Under the pieces are notes generated by a model that saw only the letters and a program-made list of their open reading frames with translations, was not told the DNA's origin and did no database searches. Of a stretch of DNA of 64,000 nt, positions 52,380 to 63,704 are shown piece by piece (positions within the stretch are counted from its first letter, which is position 1; every line of letters starts with the position of its first letter). The position numbers and the translations under genes were made by a program. Source of the stretch: Microvelia longipes. Taxonomy: Eukaryota; Arthropoda; Insecta; Hemiptera; Veliidae. The stretch lies in NCBI GenBank assembly GCA_018340805.1, contig JACMZG010001914.1, forward strand, positions 45,633,463 through 45,697,462, read 5' to 3'.

Positions 52380-53730
52380 AACTAACTCCGTCTTTATAAG
52401 AGTTTCACGTATATAAGTTTTATTATGAATATTTTAATCACAGTAGACAAAGGTATAATGGTGATAGCTTTTGAAATAACAAGTTTATTTACGCTAAATA
52501 TTAAGGGAAGACGGTCATTGTAGTTTAATTCTTCAAAACTCCTCGTAATTTATATTTAATTATCTCGTTTGCATAATGATTAATTTGATATTTCTATTCG
52601 TCCTTAGGTTGATTTTGTATTATGTTATTATGTGTTCCTTTAAGAGTGTGCCTGTGCCACGCATGAATCCCGCTGTGTTTTCTCAAGAGGATTGAATCTG
52701 CATACAAAATATAACCAGAGCTTCGTTGGGTTGCCCGTAAATGGAATCACGATGATCTATGTTGATCTATTTTTATGAGTTAGATGATCTGTTAGAGATG
52801 AATCAGTCCATTAAATTTCACCTATTAGGTACTTAAAATTCTGAAGTAAACATAGCGACCCAAAGTTATATTATACTTTTAGCTTTGGCTTAACATGGAA
52901 TTTAACAAGCAAGGAAGACAATGACAATGACATTGAAAACAAGCGAAGCTGTGAAAAAAAGTATTAAGTCACCTCGCTCCAATTTAATAAGTTTAATGGC
53001 AATGAAATTGATAAATTTATTTCATTTTTGCAATTTTACCACATTGTTAATTGAGTTGAAATCCGCATAAAATAGATCATATTAAAGCAAAAATAAATAT
53101 TTCAGTACCAAATTTATTGCTAAGTCGTGATACAAATAAAAGTTTCAGAGAGTTCTAAATCCTATATCTTATCTTTTGTTCTCAGTGTCCTCTTTATCTA
53201 TCACATGGTTTTCGCGACGTAAGAGCTGCCTCTTCACTACACTCGTTCTAATTTATTAAATTATCGCCATTGCTATAGCAGTCACATTTGATTTATAAAA
53301 TATTGATAAACACACATCAGAAAAAAGTCAAAAGCAAAACCAAATTTCTGTTAATTGTTCTTACTGTTACTAATTGTTAATGAGTTTATTACGTATTAAT
53401 TCGATGGGATATATTATGCATAATCCTCGAATTGAGAAATTAACAATTTGTACGTTCACACGAGGATTAAAATTGAGTTGTGAGTACGATTCGAGTTCTC
53501 ACGAAAATGCATCTGATACACTTGCCTTCTTCTGTTTTTAAAGGTTGTTTTAATTGACCCTAAATATAAACTCTACCTAGTGAACATGGTAAACCGAAAC
53601 TGTTTATAGAATCCTATTCTTTTATAAACCCGTGAGATGCATTAATTAAAAAAAGATGAGTACTAATTAAAGTTATTTGTATATAGTTATTTATTTTTTA
53701 GGGGATTCAGACTAAGAAATATGAGGTAGT
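52380..53730. other. Intergenic, nothing recognised
   Basis: AT-rich single-copy-looking DNA without a supported reading frame or terminus. Confidence 0.5.
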
Positions 53731-53734
53731 ATAT

Positions 53735-53980
53735 TGTTTATTTTAGGATTGATCATCATAATCACGAGGTAAAAGTAATTATGCCGCCATTACTGTAATA
53801 GCGTGTTCAAAATCTGTGTAAATGACTTTCACCGTCTGAAAAGGTAATTGACAAGAAAAATTTAAAATGTGACTATGGAAAATAACGAATATATAGCGCA
53901 ATTAAGTATGCGCAAACTACCTCAAAAAAAATGTGTATGCCATCAAATTTACCACTCATCTAATGGCATAAGGTACATGA
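53735..53980. mobile_element. Decayed single arm of the 7626-10350 foldback family
   Basis: GTAAAAGTAATTATGCCGCCATTACTGTAAT, TATAGCGCA, ACTACCTCAAAAAA and GTATGCCAT...ATGGCATAAGG occur in the order of the left arm at 7760-8270. Many segments are missing, shrinking about 510 bp to 245 bp. Confidence 0.7.
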
Positions 53981-54549
53981 TACTAGAGATATGTCCTGTA
54001 CAACATTTACTTACATAAGTAAAATAAAAAAAAGCATAATGACAGTTAACAAAATTAAATTTATTTAATTTGAATATTTACTGTAATAATTAGATGCTAT
54101 TCCACTCGATTTTTCGACTAGAATGCATTTAAAATAACAGTGTCTTATTATTATTTATTTTTTATTATAGTATGCATTATGAATACTTGCAGTATTCTTA
54201 TGAAATTATGTTACTGTTATATACTAATGTAATTTGGACTGATCTAAATTTTCGTATTTCACTTTTTTTCCTCCTTCCCCCTCCTCTAACTTATAGTCCG
54301 GCGAGACCAAATCTAGCAAATTTCTCCAATATTCTCCGTGGAACAGTCTTAAGGATCAGGTCTTAGTAATATTTATAAAATAAAATCCAGTCCTAGCATT
54401 ACTTGTATTGTGATGTACTATTATTACATTTTATTACTTTATTAATATTATTATATCTTAAAATGATATGTATATTAAGAATGAATTGTTATTACTATTA
54501 TTATTCAGTAATTCGTTACTCGGTGAAATTTTTTCTATCAAAAAAACAC

Positions 54550-54960
54550 AACTTTTCCTCAATATTTCCTTTTATTTCGACGAAACTAGCTTTTAGCTTA
54601 CGTCATCATCAGCTCCGGAGAGCTGATGTATAGACGTCAGCTGTCCAAGACCTCCCATTATTAGAACCTGAGGTTTGGAAAAACATTAGCTGTCCAAGAC
54701 CTCCCGTTATCAATACCGGAGAGATGTATAGACGTTAGCTGTCCAAGACCTCCCATTATCAGAATCTGAGGTTTGGAAAAACGATAGCTGTCCGAGATGT
54801 CTCCGTTAGCTGATCCCATTATCAATACCGGAGAGATGTATAGACGTCAGCTGTCCAGGGTCTTCACTAAGAGTTTAAGGACGACTCTTCATCCCTCTGG
54901 CACTGTCGATGGCGTAAGCTGAAAGCCGGTTTTACCATAATATAGCACGATTTTGCAGAA
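54550..54960. repeat. Compound repeat flanked by inverted CTGATGATG motifs
   Basis: Between an inverted (54597-54622) and a direct (54899-54935) GGC.TAAGCTGAAAGCC-type motif lie four to five imperfect units with AGCTGTCCAAGACCTCCC and GATGTATAGACGT. It could be a short element with local amplification inside. Confidence 0.55.
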
Positions 54961-57280
54961 AAACGAAGTTGTGTGTTTTTAAATTATTATTCGTGTATAA
55001 TTATTATTATTATTTTTGTAATTATTTAATTATTATATAAGTGTTTGCTAACACTCTCTATTACACATTTGCTCTCTATTTTTTATTGAATTAGAAAGTG
55101 CTCAATCCATATTTTTTTTCTATTACTTTGTAACTATCACAATGCAACATTTAAAAGTTTTCTTTTGTAACCCAGTAGCTATTGTTATTTAAATGCCCTT
55201 AGAATTGACCTTTGACTTCATACAGTGTGCTTAAAAGTTTTGAAATAAGGCATGCAAGTTATTACATGGTGCTTGCTAGTAAATAACCTTACATTTGTAA
55301 TATACATTAGAATTTGAGATAGGTTCAAATATAGCATGAATCTGGTCTTTTGTTTGGTCCAAATAAATGGCTGCAATGCATTATCCAATAATTTTGTAGA
55401 AATATTTCAAATAAACCACAAGTTTTTATCACGCTTATTAAAAAACTTTTTATGTAAAAACATTTTAAATAGAGCATAACAATCCAATAAGTTTAAACAA
55501 AAACGTTAGATTATTATTTCAGTAACTTTTTGCAGAAAATTTTAAATTAATGCATAAAAATGATCTCATATTTGCTAAGTTATGACATAAATATTAGATT
55601 TTCATTCTAAATATATAAAATATTTTCTAGTTAATTAGATAATTATTTATTTTACTATCCATTTGTTCCATTAGAAATATTTTTAATCAAACGTGAAAAA
55701 AATTATATAACTTATTAACGAATTTTCTTGATGAAACTGACGCTTATGATTTTTTTTCTTATTGGAATGACGCTCATGGTTCGGATGAGGTTGAGGGTGG
55801 AGTGTATTCCATATATATATATATATATATATATATTTCCAGGTAAATTCTTTAACTATTGTAGTTTGAAGTACAGTGAATTTATGAAGTATACATTAAA
55901 ACTAAAAAGTTACAACATTTATATTTTTAGTGTTGTTCAAGGAGTAGAAATTTACTTTTATGATAAATGTGAAGCCACATCGCATCTATCGTGAATTTAT
56001 CTTTCTATTCTTGAATTTCACTTTAGAAATTTATTTGTAATAAAATTTATTTATAAATAGGCAATTCGGAGTGAATCCAAACAATTTTTGACAAGACTGT
56101 AACAATTTTTTTACCAAAGAGACCAAAACCAGTAAAAACAAGAGTAACAGTATTCTCACTAAGAAGATCAATAACAATAATAACATAATTGTAACAATTT
56201 TCTTAATAAGGAACCAATACAAATTATAATAAGAGTGTAACAATTTTCTAAGTGAGCAGACAAATAAAAATAAATACTAAAGTGCAACAATTTTCTTTTT
56301 AAGTAAATCAATACCAATCAACAAACAATCAATTACTCTCTTGTCAATTTACTCTCTGACAAGAGTGTAAATTAGAAAATTTTAGAAAATTTGATTTGGA
56401 AAAATAAGAAAGAAAGAGAATTGTTTTGGAACAGTTTTCCAACATTGCATTACTTTTCTTAACAATTTCCCAACAAAATATTATTCAAGAAAATGTAATA
56501 TTTCCTGCATGCAATATTGTCTCTACAATTTATTATAATATCTTTTCTTTTTAATTTTTAATTAATATATTATACATTGTTTTTCTTTCCACATATATCG
56601 TAGGTATATAGGAAAATTAATGCTTTGGCACTAAATTCCAAAACCGAGATTCACCTACAATATCCGTTCTAGGCGTTTAAGACCTCAACAATATGATGAG
56701 GAAAAATTGCGAGGGGGTAACCGTTTGTTAAATATTTTTTATCATTTATTTGATCTGATATTAATTTTATTATATGTCTCAATACTTCTAATATAATCAT
56801 ATTTTTTTCTTATTAATATTTATCTCATTATAATTTTCTTTCTTTTTTTAGTGGCATGGTGAGATGCGTTTTGAATACTGATAATAATATCATTAACTTA
56901 TTGATGCAAGAAATAGAATTATTAGATTTATTTAAACTAGGCATGATAGGTAGGCATGATATAGAATTATTTGCATTTTTTTAGTGTGATATTTTTATAA
57001 TTTATTCATTAAGTTTTTGTCGTATGTGATAATAATATATTAGTTTTAAATCATTTATTTACTACTTATTTCTCTAAGTGGTGACCTGGATATTTATGAT
57101 TTTTTTTTAATTAAACTAATTGCTTGTTAGCTTTGTATATTTTTTTATTTTATAGAAATTAGTTTGATTAAATGCAGCAGATGAGAGAGGTATTTATATT
57201 TTATTTTATAGATGAATAAACATTAATATTATTTTATATTTTAATTGTATTTATTTTAGAGGTACAAGTAAAAAAACATT
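54960..57280. other. AT-rich intergenic DNA
   Basis: No gene was seen. Contains a TA tract at 55812-55836 and, at 56080-56320, about four imperfect units around GAGTGTAACAATTTTCT. The 88- and 70-codon frames here have no protein-like features. Confidence 0.5.
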
Positions 57281-57284
57281 GCCC

Positions 57285-57530
57285 CCATGTTGGCGGCTTC
57301 TATGTTATGAGTTACCTTCTAGTATGTTTGACCTCGCCGCCTTATCTCAATGTAATTATACCTTTATGAATAGTGTAAATTATAGAGTTATTTTAAATTA
57401 TTTTATCTCCAGACGGTATATGTGAAGTTTACTGACTAGTTTTTAGGGAGTAATAAAGCCCTTTTTACTCCCAAAGGGAAAAATTACTTTTTACTTCATT
57501 GGGACAAACAGGTAACTTTTTAATAAACTG
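57285..57530. other. Short GC-richer stretch, unassigned
   Basis: CCCCCATGTTGGCGGCTTC and GACCTCGCCGCC stand out, followed by AGGGAGTAATAAAG and CTTTTTACTCCCAAAGGG, a partial inverted pair. Unknown. Confidence 0.4.
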
Positions 57531-57532
57531 CG

Positions 57533-57828
57533 TAGGCTTCCGCGGTTATTGTCTTGAAAATTTAGGTCTTCCAGTGGTGACCCCGTCAATGTAGATGAAG
57601 AATCCGACATTTCGCTTCCACTATGGGATGCATGTTCAGGGATGTAGAACATCATGGATAAAAACATAATGCTGTTCAGTTCAGTTCTACAGTTCAGTTT
57701 TTCAGAGCATTGTGTTTCTATTCATGATGCCCTACATCCCTGAAGAGCCTTTCACAGTGGAAGCGAAACGTCGGATTCTTCATCTACATTGACGCGGTCA
57801 CCACCGGAAGACCTAAATCTTCAAGTAA
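57533..57828. mobile_element. Snapback family copy 3
   Basis: Arms 57545-57660 and 57720-57825 are inverted relatives. They share GGTCTTCC.GTGGTGACC.CGTC, GATGAAGAATCCGAC and CGCTTCCACT with the other two copies. The ~60-bp centre is unpaired. Terminal CTGCGTAGGCTTCCGCGGTTATTG also occurs inverted after the 16.8-kb copy (16983-17008), so the family extends a little beyond the arms. Confidence 0.8.
57736..57776 (+). ncRNA. Hammerhead ribozyme, Penelope-like minimal type
   Basis: ATCC (helix I), core CTGAAGA, helix II GC(C)TTTC-ACAGT-GGAA-GC with one bulge, GAAA, the palindromic ACGT as a 2-bp helix III, cleavage base C57772, then GGAT closing helix I. All conserved core bases and the 10.1 G-C 11.1 pair are present. 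The opposite arm of this snapback has G8 changed to C (CTGAACA), so only one arm keeps a potentially active core. Confidence 0.65.
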
Positions 57829-57829
57829 C

Positions 57830-58745
57830 TTTTTCTTCCTTGAGAGTAAAAACTAGGATCAGTACAGACTAATAGAAATTCTTTCCACTGAGATTATAGG
57901 CAACTGATAAAAACCTAATCTATCGCAAAGCTTTACAATAATTTTGATCTAAATGTATTAGTTCTACATGATTGTAAAGCAATTTGAACTTAACAATAAT
58001 TTTCAAGATGGCGCCAAAAATTTGATTACCATAAGTATAAGTCGCATAAATAATCACTTATGACAACTTAATCATTTACAGGTGTGTTAAGTGACACCTT
58101 TTTATTAAAAAAAAAAAATTATAATAAAAATATTAATTATTTATATAACATTTGATACTATCGAGTTTTGCAAAAAATGAATAGTTGACACAAAATAATT
58201 TTGTGTAAATTATTTATATTCAACAAAAATGCAAATTATATGTATTTAACGAAAATGCAAATTATTGCATTTAAAAAAAAAAGATGTAATGCAAATTATG
58301 TTCTCAATAAATCGCATAACTAGCATTAAGTAAACTTTTGATAAACGTACAAGTGTATAAAATTAAAAATGTTTTGATCGAATAATTACAAAATAATTGA
58401 ATTGTCATATTTTAATGAACTGATTGTCTTACTGGCGCAACTCATATGCTGAATCATTATCTGAGTTGTTATCAATTTTACCACTGTAAAATTATAGTAA
58501 CACTGATAAAATATTAATTAATGCAAAACAATAAAACAAAATAAATTAGTTAATGACATTTGTTGTTGTCGGTTAAAATTAATACTGTTTATTATATATT
58601 TAATACCATGAATATTTTAATGGATGATGGAAATTTAACTTGTTTTATTATATTTATTATAGAAAGAAATTCACATCGCCTCGGTGGACGGTCGAGGCGC
58701 GACGCGCTGATGGTCTATTTCTAGAGTGGCCACTTCAGAAAGGAA
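57830..58745. other. Intergenic with one hammerhead-repeat scrap
   Basis: 58148-58205 is a diverged minus-strand scrap of the hammerhead repeat unit (TTTGATACTATCGAGTTTTG, then ATGAATAGTTGACACAA) without the ribozyme. A GC-rich patch at 58675-58715 (CGGTCGAGGCGCGACGCG) is unexplained. Confidence 0.5.
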
Positions 58746-59069
58746 AATTATAGACCAAGAGCCCAGGGGTGCTTTGTTAATAAGTGTAATGGTGGAACCG
58801 GTCTCAATTTTTCGTAAATACTTCCTGAACAAGGATCTGCAATTCTGCTGACTCGTATCGGATGGGCGTCCCAGGCAGAACCTTTGACCCATAAAGTGCG
58901 TTCTGCCTGGGACACCTATCCGATACGAGTCGGCAGAATTGCAGATCCTTGTTCAGGAAGGTATTTAGGAAAAATTGAGACCGGTTCGAGCTATTACACT
59001 TTTTATTAACAAAACACCCCCTGGGCTCTTGGCTTAGAATAATACTATACAGGGTGGAACATTTCAGAT

Positions 59070-59650
59070 GCACACCCCCTGCTAAAATGGTTAAAAATGG
59101 AGATAGAGAGTCGGGAAAAACTCCACCCCAGGTAATCGACCTCAGTGACCTCAAATATGTCATTATTTTTTTGGTAACTATTTGGCAAATATGGTAATTT
59201 TATTACCGAAGTAGTAATTCCTCGGTAACTTTAAAAAGTTAAATTGGAGCATACCAAGATATGAACGTTTTTAAAAACTACATTGTGTTCTGAGAAATTT
59301 GATACCAATATCATAAAATTCCGGTAATTTTTCTACGACCTATTGTGTAACATACATACACACTTTTATACTTGAAAATTACCAAATTTTTGGAACAACA
59401 AAATGCACACCCCTGCTAAAATGGTTAAAAATGGAGATAGAGAGTCGGGAAAAAACTCCACCCCTAGGTAATCGACCTCAGTGACCTCAAATATGTCAAT
59501 ATTTTTTTGGTAACTATTTGGCAAATATGGTAATTTTATTACCCGAAATAGTAATTCCTCGGTAACTTTAAAAAGTTAAATTGGAGCATACCATGATATG
59601 AACGTTTTTAAAACTACATTGTGTTCTAAGACCTATTGTGTAACATACAT
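59070..59650 (+). repeat. ~334-bp satellite units, left arm (1.7 copies)
   Basis: Unit starts at 59070 and 59405 (GCACACCCC.TGCTAAAATGG). The second unit lost about 90 bp in its later half. Confidence 0.88.
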
Positions 59651-59884
59651 TCATAGCAGATAGAGTAATAGATTAGAGAGTTAGAAATAAGTTTTTGAAT
59701 AGATTATTTGGATGGAGGGAGGGGTTGTAGATAGATGTTAAATAAATAAATAAATATTTTAATAAATATCTTTTGACCTTTTTTCAGAAATTAAATAAAT
59801 GACAAATCGAATACATATTAAAAAAACTATACAATTACTTAAAGTGCTATTTACAAATACTAACAATGTATAACAAAATACTAC

Positions 59885-61240
59885 CATTTTAGCAGGGGTG
59901 TGCATTTTGTTGTTTCAAAAATTTGGTAATTTTTAAGTATAAAAGTGTGTATGTATGTTACACATAGGTTGTAGAAAAATTACCGGAATTTTATGATATT
60001 GGTATCAAATTTCTCAGAACACAATGTAGTTTTTTAAAAATGTTCATATCATGGTATGCTCCAATTTAACTTTTTAAAGTTACCGAGGAATTACTATTTC
60101 GGGTAATAAAATTACCATATTTGCCAAATAGTTACCAAAAAATAATGACATAATTGAGGTCACTGAGGTCGATTACCTGGGGGTGGAGTTTTCCCCGACT
60201 CTCTATCTTCATTTTTAACCATTTTAGCAGGGAGTGTGCATTTTGTTGTTCCAAAAATTGGTAATTTTCAAGTATAAAAGTGTGTATGTATGTTACACAA
60301 TAGGTTGTAGAAAAATTACCGGAATTTTATGATATTGGTATCAAATTTCTCAGAACATAATGTAGTTTTCAAAAATGTTCATATCATGGTATGCTCCAAT
60401 TTAACTTTTTAAAGTTACCGAGGAATTACTATTTCGGGTAATAAAATTACCATATTTGCAAATAGTTACCAAAAAATATTGACATATTTGAGGTCACTGA
60501 GGTCGATTACCTAGGGTGGAGTTTTTCCCGACTCTCTATCTCCATTTTTAACCATTTTAGCAGGGGGTGTGCATTTTGTTGTTCCAAAAATTTGGTAATT
60601 TTCAAGTATAAAAGTGTGTATGTATGTTACACAATAGGTCGTAGAAAAATTACCGGAATTTTTGATATTGGTATCAAATTCTCAGAACACAATGTAGTTT
60701 TTAAAAACGTTCATATCATGGTATGCTCCAATTTAACTTTTTAAAGTTACGAGGAATTACTATTTCGGGTAATAAAATTACCATATTTGCCAAATAGTTA
60801 CCAAAAAAAATAATGACATATTTGAGGTCACTGAGGTCGATTACCTAGGGGTGGAGTTTTTCCCGACTCTCTATCTCCATTTTTAACCATTTTAGCAGGG
60901 GGTGTGCATTTTGTTGTTCCAAAAATTTGGTAATTTTCAGTATAAAAGTGTGTATGTATGTTACACAATAGGTTGTAGAAATATTACCGGAATTTTATGA
61001 TATTGGTATCAAATTTCTCAGAACATAATGTAGTTTTTAAAAATGTTCATATCATGGTATGCTCCAATTTAACTTTTTAAAGTTACCGAGGAATTACTAT
61101 TCGGGTAATAAAATTACCATATTTGCCAAATAGTTACCAAAAAAATATGACATATTTGAGGTCACTGAGGTCGATTACCTGGGGGTGAGTTTTTCCCGAC
61201 TCTCTATCTCCATTTTTAACCATTTTAGCAGGGGGTGTGC
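59885..61240 (-). repeat. ~334-bp satellite units, right arm (4 copies)
   Basis: Unit edges AGCAGGGGGTGTGCATTTTG at 59891, 60226, 60560 and 60894, ending at 61226. Spacing is 332-335 bp and the copies are over 95 percent alike by eye. Confidence 0.9.
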
Positions 61241-61799
61241 ATCTGAAATGTTCCACCCTGTATATAGAAGGAGCACAGGACCGTAAACACAATGTAATTC
61301 ACTGATAAGAAAGCCGGTTGACGACTGGTGCACCTAAGTAATGCTGCCAACCTGACAACAAAACATTATTTTAAATATGTGTCACAAATATCTATTAATG
61401 AAGAAAGGTCGTAAAGAACAAATATTATAACTTAAAACACCTGCTGAGTATTTAATAAAACCGGTCTTAGATGGCAAAAGGGTGGCGGAATACAAGAATC
61501 TACATTTAGTTGACGAGGACTACTTTTAATATAATTTTTAATAAATACGTTATACTGCAATTTAAAATGCTTAAATATTGTAATGCACCGATATTTATAT
61601 TAGTATTTATAAAATCAATCATTTATTAATATAGAACATAATATTCAGCAACCGGAAGTATTGCCGACTTTTTTGTAGAAAATTGTATATTGTTAGGGTG
61701 GCAGCATTACTTAGGTGCACCAGTGAACCGGCTTTCGTGTTATCAGTAGTGCTCCTTCTATATATAGTATTATTCTAAGGCTCTTGGTCTATTAGAAGG

Positions 61800-62375
61800 A
61801 AATAGGACAACGTTGTTCTCTACTGAGTTAAAAAGTATTGGAGAACCTATAAAGTGTGTGTTTTTCACTCTTAATATCTAACACGCTTAATGTCAACATA
61901 CATTTTAGTAATTTTTTATTTTTAAAAATTCATAATAATCTCAAACAAGGTTTGAGAGATTGCATTAAATACGTTCAATCAACCACCACTCAATAATGAT
62001 TAATTGAAATTTGGCTAGACATGTTTATAACCTGACGCTAAGAAGGATGCAATTGAAGGACAAAGGGGGCTCCAGTAAGAAGGATGCGGGGGTTAGCGAC
62101 AGTTTTTACATTGGTAAAGTATGATACGCTCCTTCCCTTTGTATGAGTTCCTTTGTGAAAGCTCGACCTAGCGGCAGCACTTGCTGGGGTACTAGTACGA
62201 TATCATTGTACTTTTATTCTCACGTACATTTTTAACTAATTTATGTTTCGCGTTATATGAATGAAGAATTGTTTGCTTTCATTTACAAAGGTTGGATTTT
62301 TCATAATTAATTTTTATTATCTTTAACGTTTTTTAATGGACTCACTGTTTATTTAAAAAATGGTTTCCACGTTGA
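61800..62375. other. Intergenic, nothing firm
   Basis: A GC-richer patch at 62035-62190 (AAGAAGGATGC occurs twice; GACCTAGCGGCAGCACTTGCTGG) might be exon-like, but no frame or splice sites convince me. Confidence 0.4.
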
Positions 62376-62381
62376 TCAGCT

Positions 62382-62659
62382 CAAAGAGATATATACTAGA
62401 GGGGGCATAGCCTATCTTAATACATTGAGAGGCCTGAAACATTTTTAGTGGGGCTCTCAGGGGCTCTGTGTAACCTCATTGAAACCTCCTCCAAGAAGGA
62501 GTTAAGGTTATAATTAATCAATTGTTTTCGGCTTCTCGCAGATTGTTTGTGTTGTGATTTGTATTTTAAAAAATGTTAAATTTGTTATTTGTACCGTTTA
62601 TTTGATGATAACGATAATGAAATGTGGTCAGGTTACCTCTAGTAACATATATCTCTATG
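62382..62659. mobile_element. hAT-like MITE, third copy
   Basis: Starts CAAAGAGATATATACTAGAGG and ends CCTCTAGTAACATATATCTCTATG. Flanked by GATCAGCT and GATCAGAT (7/8 match). Same family as 36660 and 36869, with a deletion near the right end. Confidence 0.85.
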
Positions 62660-62907
62660 GATCAGATGGTTTCCGCGTAAACAAGGAATATTAATTTTAT
62701 TTGAAAACTAAACAAGGAGGACGATCTTGCTGGTTGTTTACCCAGGGAGCCGATGAACAACACGGACACCAAGTTTATAACGAATTATTACTTCGTTGTC
62801 CGTTATAATAAATATATAATTATCATTGATACATCTTTAGGTTACCTAGGTTACGTTGACAGTGTAATAATAAAACTTTGTTTTTATTGTCACTAATATG
62901 TTCTGAA

Positions 62908-63378
62908 CTTAGAATAATACTATATATAGAAGGAGCACTACTGATAACACGAAAGTCGGTTCACTGGTGCAACCAAGTAATGCTGCCACCCTAACAATAT
63001 ACAATTTTCTAAAAAAAAGTTGGCAATACTTCCGGTTGCTGAATTATTATGTTCTATTATTAATTAATGATGATTATTCATAAATACTAATATAATATCG
63101 GTGTATTACAATATTAAGCATTTTAAATTGTTGTTTAACGTATTTATTTAAAATTATATTTAAAAGTAGTCTATAATAAGTAGTCCTCGTCAACTAAATG
63201 TAGATTCTTGTATTCCGCCACCCTTTTGCCATCTAAGACCAGTTTTATTAAATACTCAGCAGGTGTTTTAAGTTATTATATTTGTTCTTTACGATCTTCT
63301 TCATTAATAGATATTTATGACAAATATTTAAAATAATGTTTTGTTGTCAGGTTGGCAGCATTACTTAGTTGCACAGAC
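62908..63378. mobile_element. CTTAGAAT foldback family, copy 3, end lost
   Basis: Starts CTTAGAATAATACTATATATAGAAGGAGCAC and reads inverted relative to copies 1 and 2. The far terminus is missing: after GTTGCACA at 63378 unrelated DNA follows. It supplies the empty-site sequence for the element at 59050. Confidence 0.85.
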
Positions 63379-63704
63379 AAATTCTGGGATTCATGGAAGG
63401 CTTTTTAAAAATTGTATATTAGGTATTTTAACCCAGGTTTACGTTTGTTATTTTTTGCATTTTTACTGAAATCATGCGGGTTTAATTTTTTACGGGTTGA
63501 TTTTGAGAAAATGTATCCATTTCATTTTCACAAATTCTACGGTTTTTATTAAATTTATTTTTATAGTATAAAAATATAAATGATTTTATTTAAATTTGAA
63601 TACATATTTTTAATTATTTAAATTATTCTCAAATTTTAGTTTCATTGTTTATTTTGTACTATTTTGTATTATGGCAATAAAGTTATTTTTTGATTTGATT
63701 TGAT
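63379..63704 (+). mobile_element. LINE 3' end (probable)
   Basis: A T-rich stretch ends ATGGCAATAAAGTTATTTTTTGATTTGATTTGATTT. A GCAATAAAG signal followed by short TGATT repeats is the typical 3' end of many arthropod non-LTR elements. Only untranslated sequence remains. It abuts the edge reading frame exactly at its last codon. Confidence 0.55.

Larger units (their letters stand above)
59050..61260. mobile_element. Satellite-armed TA element (innermost of three)
   Basis: Termini CAGGGTGGAACATTTCAGAT and complement, flanked by TA on both sides (59048-59049, 61261-61262). The uninterrupted site is visible in the family copy at 62908 (ACTATATATAGAAGG), which confirms a TA duplication. Inside, a ~334-bp unit occurs about 1.7 times on the left and four times inverted on the right, around a unique ~230-bp centre. 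No transposase. TA target and CAGGG ends suggest a Tc1/mariner-type mover, by inference. Confidence 0.92.
59033..61779. mobile_element. CTTAGAAT foldback family, copy 2 (middle of three)
   Basis: Begins CTTAGAATAATACTATA and ends with the complement, TATAGTATTATTCTAAG. An exact 8-bp duplication GCTCTTGG lies on both sides (59025-59032 and 61780-61787), pointing to a hAT-type transposase. Without its own insertion it is about 534 bp. The interior matches 37862-38390. Confidence 0.9.
58750..61792. mobile_element. GACCAAGAGCCC foldback element (outermost of three)
   Basis: Starts ATAGACCAAGAGCCC (58750) and ends GGGCTCTTGG (59032) continuing after an insertion as TCTAT (61788-61792). Its own arms (58752-58885 and 58895-59032) are inverted copies centred near 58890, including GGTTCTGCCTGGGACGCC-type and GACTCGTATCGGATGG text. 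Related arms lie at 44415-44700. No target duplication could be fixed. Confidence 0.8.
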
